Source: Cellvibrionales bacterium UBA5860 (GTDB lineage Bacteria; Pseudomonadota; Gammaproteobacteria; Pseudomonadales; Porticoccaceae). From it: a stretch of 6,932 nt of DNA. This document shows positions 1 to 5,125 of the stretch, one piece after another. The notes under the pieces are model-generated. The model was given only the letters and a program-made list of their open reading frames with translations, ran no database searches and was not told the origin of the DNA. Location: positions 1 to 6,932 of the forward strand of contig DJFY01000007.1 of the NCBI GenBank assembly GCA_002431545.1, written 5' to 3'. The first letter of the stretch is position 1. The number at the start of each line of letters is the position of its first letter. A program made the position numbers and the translations under genes.

Positions 1-10
1 GGTAAACTGT

Positions 11-70
11 CCCCGGAATTTGGAGTCCCCGGAATTTGGAATTTGTGCCCCGGAACTTGTCGGAATTTGG
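11..70. repeat. Short direct repeats, CCCCGGAATTTGGA family
   Basis: Two perfect 14-base copies of CCCCGGAATTTGGA lie head to tail at 11-24 and 27-40 with a 16-base period. Degenerate copies follow at 48-59 (CCCCGGAACTTG) and 61-70 (CGGAATTTGG), and a further CCCCGG core is at 130-135. From memory, GTCCCCGGAATT-like strings recur in gammaproteobacterial genomes near REP-associated Y1 transposases, but no transposase is visible here, so that link is an inference. The copies sit directly upstream of the membrane protein gene at 156. Confidence 0.7.
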
Positions 71-155
71 TTGAATTTGCGAAGATAGCTGCTTCAATGA
101 ATAACCCCTCACTAATTTGTATATTGCATCCCCGGTAAGTTAGTTAGAACAAGCG

Positions 156-596
156 ATGGGTAGTCTTAATCTGAAGAACTTGCCAAAATGGTTGGCTTTC
201 GTGATATCGCTCCTCTTTGGAGTAATTTTAATTATTCTAATTCAAATTGCGGGTCCAATTGTTGAGTTGTTCGTGTTGGATCGGGAGCCGTCATTAGCAA
301 ATGCCGATAGTATTCATGATATTAATAAATTAATTATTGCTAGCCCCATATATATTTTCTACCTATTTTTGTCTAGTTTTATTGTTGTTTTTGTGCCTAC
401 CATTATTTGCAAATCAATGAGTCGAAAGGCAGGCATTTATCCTGCTGTGATAAGCGGGTTTATATTTTTCATATATGTATTATCGGGCTATGAGATATAT
501 TTTATTCACCCCTTTCTGTATGGAATTTCCATAAGTATTGGCGCCATTGCCATATGGGTTGCGTTGTGGGTAACCGACGGATTTATTATCGATTGA
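156..596 (+). CDS. Small integral membrane protein, unknown function
   Basis: This 146-residue protein is not one I recognise. About four hydrophobic segments are visible, near residues 12-36, 59-85, 94-112 and 117-140. The first is preceded by a lysine-containing N-terminus (K7, K11), and a basic loop (K86, R90, K91) separates segments two and three. A polar stretch at about 42-58 (rich in D, E, N) separates segments one and two. There is no catalytic or metal-binding signature. The ATG at 156 has only a weak purine-rich upstream stretch (AGAACAAG), and a TATATT at 120-125 could be a -10 element without a clear -35. Composition is visibly more AT-rich than the genes after position 1500. Repeats lie on both sides, which suggests a recently acquired accessory gene. 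Continuous reading frame and strong membrane character make it probably real, but no function can be assigned. Confidence 0.65.
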   Translation: MGSLNLKNLPKWLAFVISLLFGVILIILIQIAGPIVELFVLDREPSLANADSIHDINKLIIASPIYIFYLFLSSFIVVFVPTIICKSMSRKAGIYPAVISGFIFFIYVLSGYEIYFIHPFLYGISISIGAIAIWVALWVTDGFIID

Positions 597-600
597 TTTT

Positions 601-683
601 ACGATCAAAGGAACGATCAAAGCGGTCAGAATCGATAGAAAAAATATGAGGAAAATATGGGTTAATCAAAGGGGTCAGAGCCC
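601..683. repeat. Dispersed repeats, ATCAAAGSGGTCAGA family
   Basis: ATCAAAGCGGTCAGA at 616-630 and ATCAAAGGGGTCAGA at 665-679 differ at a single base. ACGATCAAAG also occurs twice in tandem at 601-610 and 613-622. The second copy continues as GAGCCCATTAATT, and AAAGGGGTCAGAGCCC-like strings are, from memory, common REP/RAYT-type intergenic repeats in proteobacteria. No transposase lies nearby, so these are probably non-autonomous relics. Together with the repeats at 11-70 they bracket the membrane protein gene. Confidence 0.55.
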
Positions 684-775
684 ATTAATTCATTTTGTCA
701 GTTCATCCGCAGGGCTTGATGTTGTGGTTATTACCTTCTTTTGACTAGTTTTCTTTTTATCCGGAATAGCCCAGC

Positions 776-801
776 CAAAGCCGGTCACTGTACCGGCTTT
801 G
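776..801. terminator. Strong hairpin, possible terminator of the relic regulator
   Basis: CAAAGCCGGT (776-785) and ACCGGCTTTG (792-801) are perfect inverted repeats of 10 bp with a 6-base loop. On the plus strand a moderately T-rich stretch (TTGTTTGTG) follows. On the minus strand the hairpin lies about 18 bases past the stop of the relic regulator at 819, where a terminator would be expected, although no clean T-run follows in that direction. The structure is clear; its terminator role is inferred. Confidence 0.5.
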
Positions 802-818
802 TTGTTTGTGGGTGCTGT

Positions 819-1033
819 TTAAGAGGCTTGCTGCTGAAGAACGGCATCCAGCATTTCCATCACAAACTTCTATCTGTCCCTTGGCAATTGGCTAGCCCAT
901 TCCATCTGTTGTTGCAGTCAGGGGGTAGGGCCACGCTTACGTTTAGTCGTTTTGCCACGTCGGCTAACTGTGTCTGGGAGAGATTCATTGAGTATCTGGC
1001 CTTGGGACTAGTTTTGTGAGACTTTTGGGCCAT
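819..1033 (-). pseudogene. Decayed XRE/Cro-type helix-turn-helix regulator with internal deletion
   Basis: Read on the minus strand from the ATG at 1033, the frame gives a short basic N-terminus and then NLSQTQLADVAK, which resembles the first helices of an XRE-family DNA-binding domain. The rest of that domain is missing. In the next frame, starting near 945, the sequence reads KRKRGPTP, stop, LQQQMEWASQLPRDR, stop, KFVMEMLDAVLQQQAS and ends at TAA (819-821). From memory, a tail of the form RGPxSxLQxQxExxxxLPRxKQxFVxxMLDxVLQQ closes a group of short XRE-type regulators. The simplest reading is a former regulator of roughly 110-130 residues that lost its middle and then gained a TGA and a TAG (the latter where CAG/Gln is expected). 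A hairpin at 776-801 lies just beyond the stop. Without alignment the family call is moderate; the broken state is clear if the family is right. Confidence 0.5.
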
Positions 1034-1151
1034 TTCATCGGGTTCGCCGTATGGCCGGCTCAAATATTTACTCGCAGAGTTCGTTATTTACGCAACGCCA
1101 GCTAATATTGACATTAAAAAGATTCAGAAAAACATCCTGGAAAAAATCGAT

Positions 1152-1316
1152 ATGAGTTGGGGAACAGTATGGCGAATAAAAGTTGATGCGAAACGAGACA
1201 GTGTCGGTTACGAAGAAACTTATTTCGATCCTGATCGAGCTCTGTTCTATAGTACTTACGATGCTTCACTTGAAGCGGTTCTCGATATCAAGCCAAGGGG
1301 CGTGGGTCTTCTGTAG
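1152..1316 (+). CDS. Short unknown ORF, probably the 3' part of a truncated gene
   Basis: The ATG at 1152 opens a 54-codon frame ending at TAG (1314-1316), with GGAAAA at 1139-1144 as a possible ribosome binding site 7 bases upstream. The product is rich in aromatic and acidic residues (YEETYFDPDRALFYSTYDA) and resembles no family I know. The same frame stays open upstream to the TGA at 1017, and the stretch from about 1059 also looks protein-like (LLAEFVIYATPANIDIKK), yet it has no ATG. That favours the tail of a longer gene whose 5' end was lost when the sequence carrying the regulator relic joined it. A genuine 54-residue protein starting at 1152 remains possible. Confidence 0.35.
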   Translation: MSWGTVWRIKVDAKRDSVGYEETYFDPDRALFYSTYDASLEAVLDIKPRGVGLL

Positions 1317-1336
1317 AGGGAGCCTATAGAAGAGCC

Positions 1337-1380
1337 CCGCTGAGTAACGGACGTTCTGCGCCGGAACGGGCTAATAGCGG
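1337..1380 (+). other. Possible stem-loop between the short ORF and the operon
   Basis: CCGCT (1337-1341) can pair with AGCGG (1376-1380), and inside it CGTTC (1352-1356) pairs with GAACG (1364-1368), separated by unpaired bases. No T-run follows, so it is a poor intrinsic terminator. It may be a residual transcript-end structure or chance. The rest of 1317-1526 contains the promoter and dyad listed separately and no gene. Confidence 0.2.
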
Positions 1381-1417
1381 CAGAGCGTGACCGGCTAGTC
1401 TCTAATCTATCCCGCGA

Positions 1418-1446
1418 TTGCCATAATTTTGACTCGCTGTGTTAAT
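1418..1446 (+). promoter_or_regulatory. Candidate sigma-70 promoter of the thiolase/DUF35/MaoC operon
   Basis: TTGCCA (1418-1423, five of six matches to TTGACA) and GTTAAT (1441-1446, four of six to TATAAT) are separated by 17 bases. Transcription would start near 1453, leaving a leader of about 70 bases before the ATG at 1527. It is the best-placed pair I found upstream of the operon, judged by eye. Confidence 0.35.
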
Positions 1447-1484
1447 CTCGCACCCCGATCGGATGCAGCGGTGCAATCGTAGCG

Positions 1485-1500
1485 CAGCCTGATCAGTCTG
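1485..1500. promoter_or_regulatory. 16-bp dyad, candidate operator
   Basis: CAGCCTGATCAGTCTG is an inverted repeat centred between 1492 and 1493, with seven of eight half-site positions matching and an uninterrupted CTGATCAG core. It lies between the candidate promoter and the ribosome binding site of the first gene, where a TetR-type repressor commonly binds in acyl-CoA or steroid catabolic operons. No regulator gene is next to the operon, so the binder is unknown. Confidence 0.35.
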
Positions 1501-1526
1501 TAAGTTATTGTTGACTGGAGATCTAA

Positions 1527-2705
1527 ATGTCGAATTCTGTCGCCATTGCGGCGGTGTCGGAACTTAAGCCCGCGCGTTATCCCGATCTTGATGGCTACGA
1601 TCTGTACCTGGAAGTGGTGCGGCAGTTCCTTGCCGAGTGGTCTTTAAAGCCGGGTGATATCCAGGGTCTGCTGGCCTGTCCATCGGGCATGGCAGGCGGT
1701 GGCTCTAGCGATATATTTGTACACGAGCAGCTGTACGAAGAGTTGGGCATTCACCCGTTGTTTGCCGATACCATGAATGCTGGGGGCTCAACTTACGGTT
1801 TGATGGTTCAGCGCGCGGCGCTGGCGATTCGCCAGGGGCTGGCGGACAGCGTTTTGTGCCTCGGTGCCGGCAAGTTCCCTAAGGTGAGCGCCGGTGGCGC
1901 AGAGACCATGGCGCGTATGGTGAGCCATGAAATCTACGAGTTCCCCTATGGTACATTCATCCCGGCGATTTACGCTCAGGTGGCGACGCGCCATATGCAC
2001 GAGTTCGGCACTACCGCTGAGCAGTACGCGGCAGTTGCGGTGTCCTCCCGGGAATGGGCGTTGAAAAACCCGGATGCCGCCACCTACGGCAGCGAGCCGC
2101 TTACGGTGGCAAAAGTACGTGAATCACGGCCGATTGCGACGCCGTTTCACCTCTACGACTGCTCGATTCCACTGGAAGGTGGTGCCGCCGTGCTGGTGAC
2201 GTCGGAGACGGTGGCGAAGCGCCTCAACTCGCAACCCGCCTGGTTGCTGGGTATGGGGGAATACCACAATCACCGGAATATTCATCAGGCGCCCAGCCTG
2301 ACCGATATCGGCTGTAACAAGGCGGCAAGACTGGCCTACCAGAGCGCTGGGCTAACGCCGAAAGATATCGACTTTGCGCAAATCTACGATGCGTTTTCGG
2401 TCAATCCTTTGGTCTTTATGGAGGAACTCGAACTCTGCCCGAAGGGCAAGGGGGGCGAGTTTTTCGAATCCGGGGCCAGTGCGCCCGGTGGGGATTTCCC
2501 GGTTAACACCTACGGTGGTTTGCTTAGTTTCGGCCATACCGGCGATGCCTCGGGCATGTCGATGATCGTTGAGGGCGCGCGCCAGGTGATGGGGATATCC
2601 GGCGAGAGACAGTTGTCGGCCAAGGGTGCGAATATCGGTATCGTACATTCCTACGGTGGCATGATGAGTGAGCATTCGACCCTGATTCTGGGCCGGGAAT
2701 CCTGA
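1527..2705 (+). CDS. Thiolase-fold acyl-CoA protein lacking catalytic cysteines (Ltp2-like)
   Basis: This 392-residue protein has the full length of a thiolase-superfamily protein of the SCP-x/lipid-transfer group. At the nucleophilic loop, where thiolases carry Cys in a motif like NxxC[AG]SG, it has NAGGSTYGL (84-92), so Gly replaces Cys. The His-containing HDxF motif of SCP-x thiolases reads YDAFS (287-291). The GGLLSFGH loop keeps its His (337), but the C-terminal catalytic Cys of the CxGG motif is replaced in HSYGG (374-378). Acyl transfer through a cysteine therefore looks impossible. This pattern, with a DUF35 gene immediately downstream, fits Ltp2-type retro-aldolases, which cleave a beta-hydroxyacyl-CoA side chain during steroid degradation. 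The start is supported by GGAG at 1517-1520, six bases before ATG. It is the first gene of a four-gene operon. Family is confident; the aldolase activity and a steroid substrate are inferred. Confidence 0.85.
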   Translation: MSNSVAIAAVSELKPARYPDLDGYDLYLEVVRQFLAEWSLKPGDIQGLLACPSGMAGGGSSDIFVHEQLYEELGIHPLFADTMNAGGSTYGLMVQRAALAIRQGLADSVLCLGAGKFPKVSAGGAETMARMVSHEIYEFPYGTFIPAIYAQVATRHMHEFGTTAEQYAAVAVSSREWALKNPDAATYGSEPLTVAKVRESRPIATPFHLYDCSIPLEGGAAVLVTSETVAKRLNSQPAWLLGMGEYHNHRNIHQAPSLTDIGCNKAARLAYQSAGLTPKDIDFAQIYDAFSVNPLVFMEELELCPKGKGGEFFESGASAPGGDFPVNTYGGLLSFGHTGDASGMSMIVEGARQVMGISGERQLSAKGANIGIVHSYGGMMSEHSTLILGRES

Positions 2706-2754
2706 GCGTTCGTCGCCGGGGTGGTACTGAGACTTGTGAGATAGAGTGACTGTT

Positions 2755-3168
2755 ATGAGCGAAAACAATGCTGTGGAAAAGCCACAGCCAAAGATAACCC
2801 GTTGCGCGCAACCCTACTGGCAAAGCTGTTTGCAGGAAAAGCTGTCGCTGCCATACTGTAAAGCCTGCGATGCAGTGTTTTACTATCCGCGGCTGTGGTG
2901 TCCGGGTTGCTTTAATCAGGATTTGGACTGGAAAACTGTCAGTGGTCGGGGCAGGGTATACAGCTATTCAGTGGTCCACCAGTCGCCGCTGCCTTCCTAT
3001 CAACAGGATGTGCCCTATGTGCTGGCCGTGATCGAACTGGAAGAAGGCCCGCGCATGATGACCAATGTGATTAATTGCGATGTCGATGCGGTGCATGTCG
3101 ATATGCCCGTGGCCGTGACCTTCGAGCAGCGGGGAGACATGAAGATCCCGCAGTTTCAGCCTGTGTAA
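2755..3168 (+). CDS. DUF35 zinc-ribbon/OB-fold protein, partner of the thiolase-like protein
   Basis: The 137-residue product has a rubredoxin-like zinc ribbon, with Cys35-x2-Cys38 and Cys49-x2-Cys52 (YCKACDAVFYYPRLWCPGC), followed by an OB-fold from about residue 60 that begins GRGRVYSYSVVHQSP, a typical DUF35 signature. DUF35 proteins bind thiolase-superfamily enzymes and are needed for stability or substrate channelling; in the Ltp2 system the DUF35 domain is fused to the MaoC hydratase ChsH2. Here it stands alone, 49 bases after the thiolase-like gene and 28 bases before the first MaoC gene. I chose ATG at 2755, with AGAG eight bases upstream, over an in-frame GTG at 2746 that would add three residues. 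Confidence 0.9.
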   Translation: MSENNAVEKPQPKITRCAQPYWQSCLQEKLSLPYCKACDAVFYYPRLWCPGCFNQDLDWKTVSGRGRVYSYSVVHQSPLPSYQQDVPYVLAVIELEEGPRMMTNVINCDVDAVHVDMPVAVTFEQRGDMKIPQFQPV

Positions 3169-3196
3169 TTCATCTAACTGTATTTAGAGAGAGACG

Positions 3197-3733
3197 ATGA
3201 CCGAAGAATTTAAAGTGCCGTTTCCGCTGGAGTACGGCAGCTACGAAGATGCACTGAAAATGGTGGACCAGCCGGGCAACCGGATAGTCGCCGAGTTTTC
3301 CGTGAACTGGGAGATGATCAAAATTTATTGCTCCCTCGAAGAAGACGGCAACGCCAGTTATTGGGACGAGGATTACGCCCGCAAACAATGGGGTGGCATC
3401 ATCGCGCCGCCGGGCCTGCTGTTGAGCTGGGGCATGTCACTGCAGTGGCATCCGGACAAAGAGCGCCAGCATTACTTCGTGGCGATGAAAGTACCACTGC
3501 CGGGGGATACCCTGATTAACGTCGGCACCACCACGGAATTTCACCGCCACCTGTTTCTCGGCGACCGTATTTCGGTTGAGGATAAACTGGTAAGCGTTAC
3601 CGAGGAAAAAACCACGCGTCTCGGCGTCGGCCATTTCCTGACCACCCAGGCCAATTTTCTTAATCAAAAAGAAGAGCTGATTGCCGTGCAGACCAATCAG
3701 TTGTTTCGCTACTACGTACCGGAGGCGCAGTAA
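3197..3733 (+). CDS. MaoC-like (FAS1-type N-terminal) hot-dog protein, probable hydratase subunit
   Basis: The 178-residue protein resembles the N-terminal MaoC/FAS1-like dehydratase domain: a segment VNWEMIKIYCSLEEDGN (36-52), then YWDEDYARKQWGGIIAPPG (55-73), the WGG-APP signature of the group, then PLPGDTLI (100-107) and a C-terminal beta-rich half. The hydratase 2 motif D-x4-H is not intact: Asp50 is followed five residues later by Tyr55 rather than His. Such a subunit normally pairs with a second MaoC protein carrying the active residues, as in the ChsH1-ChsH2 enoyl-CoA hydratase. The purine run AGAGAGAGA (3185-3193) serves as ribosome binding site. Its stop overlaps the next ATG by one base (TAATG), so the two hot-dog subunits are probably translationally coupled. 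Substrate unknown. Confidence 0.85.
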   Translation: MTEEFKVPFPLEYGSYEDALKMVDQPGNRIVAEFSVNWEMIKIYCSLEEDGNASYWDEDYARKQWGGIIAPPGLLLSWGMSLQWHPDKERQHYFVAMKVPLPGDTLINVGTTTEFHRHLFLGDRISVEDKLVSVTEEKTTRLGVGHFLTTQANFLNQKEELIAVQTNQLFRYYVPEAQ

Positions 3734-4179
3734 TGGCCCGCGCAATCAACCTCAAATACTGGGATGAAATCAACGCCGGCGACACGGTCGCTCGCATCGA
3801 AATGGACGTACCGTTCGAGCGCGTGATACTCGATGCTGCCGCCACGCAGGACTATTTTCCCGGGCATCACAATCCGGCCTACGCCAAACATCAGGGCCAG
3901 AAAAATATTTATCTCAATACCATGGCCATAGAAGGCTTTATCGACCGGGTAACTACCGACTGGGCAGGCCCACACACCTTTATTCGCAAGCGGCAGATGC
4001 AGATGCGCGCGTCGATTTACGCCGGCGACACTATTATCGGGGAGGGTAAGGTCGAAAAATGTTATTCAGAGGGTGACCGAAACCTGGTGGATTTGTCCAT
4101 ACTGATCTCTAATCAGGAAGGTCCATGCGTGCCGGCCAGCGTTACTATCGAACTACCTAGGCGTCGAGCTTCAGCGTGA
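3733..4179 (+). CDS. MaoC-like enoyl-CoA hydratase subunit with D-x4-H motif (ChsH1-like)
   Basis: The 148-residue hot-dog protein carries an intact hydratase 2 motif, Asp40-x4-His45 in TQDYFPGHHNPAYA (38-51), followed by KNIYLNT (57-63), which typifies ChsH1-like MaoC proteins (DYFPGHH and LNT blocks). These residues are expected to add water across an enoyl-CoA double bond. GGAGG at 3721-3725, seven bases before ATG, is the strongest ribosome binding site in the operon and lies inside the end of the preceding gene. The family's known member ChsH1 works as a heteromer with a second MaoC domain, which the preceding gene supplies. It is the last gene of the operon; the opposing heme operon begins 136 bases on. 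Substrate is not deducible from the sequence. Confidence 0.87.
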   Translation: MARAINLKYWDEINAGDTVARIEMDVPFERVILDAAATQDYFPGHHNPAYAKHQGQKNIYLNTMAIEGFIDRVTTDWAGPHTFIRKRQMQMRASIYAGDTIIGEGKVEKCYSEGDRNLVDLSILISNQEGPCVPASVTIELPRRRASA

Positions 4180-4243
4180 TGTGAAGTTGCGGCGTTATGC
4201 TTTTTTTTGCGGGGTATCAGGCGCCGAGACTTGCGTTGACAAA

Positions 4244-4279
4244 GGAGCTCACTTAAAAAAGGGAGCTCACGTAGAAAAA
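4244..4279. repeat. 18-base tandem repeat in the convergent gap
   Basis: GGAGCTCACTTAAAAAAG (4244-4261) and GGAGCTCACGTAGAAAAA (4262-4279) match at 15 of 18 positions, and a weak third unit may begin at 4280. The gap 4180-4315 between the two converging operons also has T8 at 4201-4208 on the plus strand, but I found no stable stem before it. On the minus strand, CTTG-N10-CAAG followed by CCCCTTTTT (reading from about 4303 to 4276) is a weak terminator candidate for hmuV. No gene is convincing here. Confidence 0.5.
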
Positions 4280-4315
4280 GGGGCTTGTCATGACGAGCAA
4301 GATGGCGGTCCCGCT

Positions 4316-5125
4316 TCAACCGGCCCATTCCGCGACTTGATTCGCATAAGCCTGGGCGACCACGATCTGCCGGGGTCTGTGCGGGTGCGGCAGGGTGATC
4401 ATCGGCGTATCGAAAAGGGCGCTGAGCAACGCTGGCCTGAATACATTCGGTACAGTGCCGGAGAGGAATAGCTTGCCTGATTTCAGGGCGAGGATGTGAT
4501 CGGCATAAGCCGCTGCAAGATTCAGGTCGTGGAGCACACAACAAACCGTCACATTTCCCGCAGCCAGTGTGACTAGCTGCTCAAGTAGCGCTCGCTGGTG
4601 CCGCATGTCCATGGCGCTGGTGGGTTCGTCCAGTAGTAGTATCGCCGATTTTTTCCTCTTAAGGCGCTCCCACAACTGAGCCAATAGGCGCGCAAAATGT
4701 ACGCGTTGGCGTTCACCACCTGACAGACTGGTAAAATCCCTGTCGTGTAGTTCCCCGGCGGCTGCCTGTCGCAACGCGGCAGCGACGATATTATGTCGAT
4801 ATTCTGGCGTTTCAATGCGGATGCCACGGCCAAGTGCGACCACTTCATGGACTCGCAGAGGGAATGATAAATCCAGATTCTGAGACAGCACCGCGCGTGT
4901 CTTGGCGAGGTCCGCGGTGGGTATGGCGTCGATGCGTCTTGTGCCGATCTTTACTTCGCCACATGTGGGTGTAACACCTCCAGCCATTGCATTGAGTAGT
5001 GTGCTTTTACCGGCGCCGTTTGGGCCGATAATCGCGCTCAGCTTGCCCGGTGGCAAACTCGCTGCGATATTCGACAGAAGATGCTTGTCGCCGATACAAA
5101 CGCTGACGTTTTCCAGCGTGATCAT
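4316..5125 (-). CDS. hmuV: Heme ABC transporter ATP-binding protein
   Basis: This 269-residue ATPase energises heme (or siderophore-type iron) import from the inner face of the membrane. All ABC motifs are present: Walker A GPNGAGKST (34-42), Q-loop Gln82, signature LSGGE (134-138), Walker B AILLLDEP (161-168) and H-loop His199. The FSxxR-like stretch NLDLSFPLRVHEVVALGR (83-100) is typical of HmuV/FecE-type ATPases. The ATG at 5123-5125 overlaps the hmuU stop as ATGA, and MITLENVSV is the normal N-terminus. The same frame stays open upstream to 5404, but that part is antisense-like sequence inside hmuU and is not used. No clear ribosome binding site precedes the start, so it probably relies on coupling to hmuU. 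It is the last gene of the operon. Confidence 0.93.
   Translation of the reverse strand: MITLENVSVCIGDKHLLSNIAASLPPGKLSAIIGPNGAGKSTLLNAMAGGVTPTCGEVKIGTRRIDAIPTADLAKTRAVLSQNLDLSFPLRVHEVVALGRGIRIETPEYRHNIVAAALRQAAAGELHDRDFTSLSGGERQRVHFARLLAQLWERLKRKKSAILLLDEPTSAMDMRHQRALLEQLVTLAAGNVTVCCVLHDLNLAAAYADHILALKSGKLFLSGTVPNVFRPALLSALFDTPMITLPHPHRPRQIVVAQAYANQVAEWAG

Noticed and set aside
11..70. CRISPR array
   Set aside because: Repeat units are about 14 bases with spacers of a few bases and the copies degenerate quickly; there are no unique spacers of normal length and no cas genes.
741..1019. 92-codon plus-strand frame
   Set aside because: It lies antisense to the regulator remnant, has no family resemblance, and its product is low in charged residues with irregular composition; the minus-strand reading explains the region better.
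1527..2705. Ordinary acetyl-CoA acetyltransferase
   Set aside because: Both catalytic Cys positions are replaced (Gly near 86-87 and Ser/Tyr at 375-376), so a conventional thiolase label would mislead.
4181..4471. 96-codon plus-strand frame (GTG start) running into hmuV
   Set aside because: More than half is antisense to the clear C-terminus of HmuV, and the rest is the 18-base tandem repeat. No ribosome binding site or recognisable domain.
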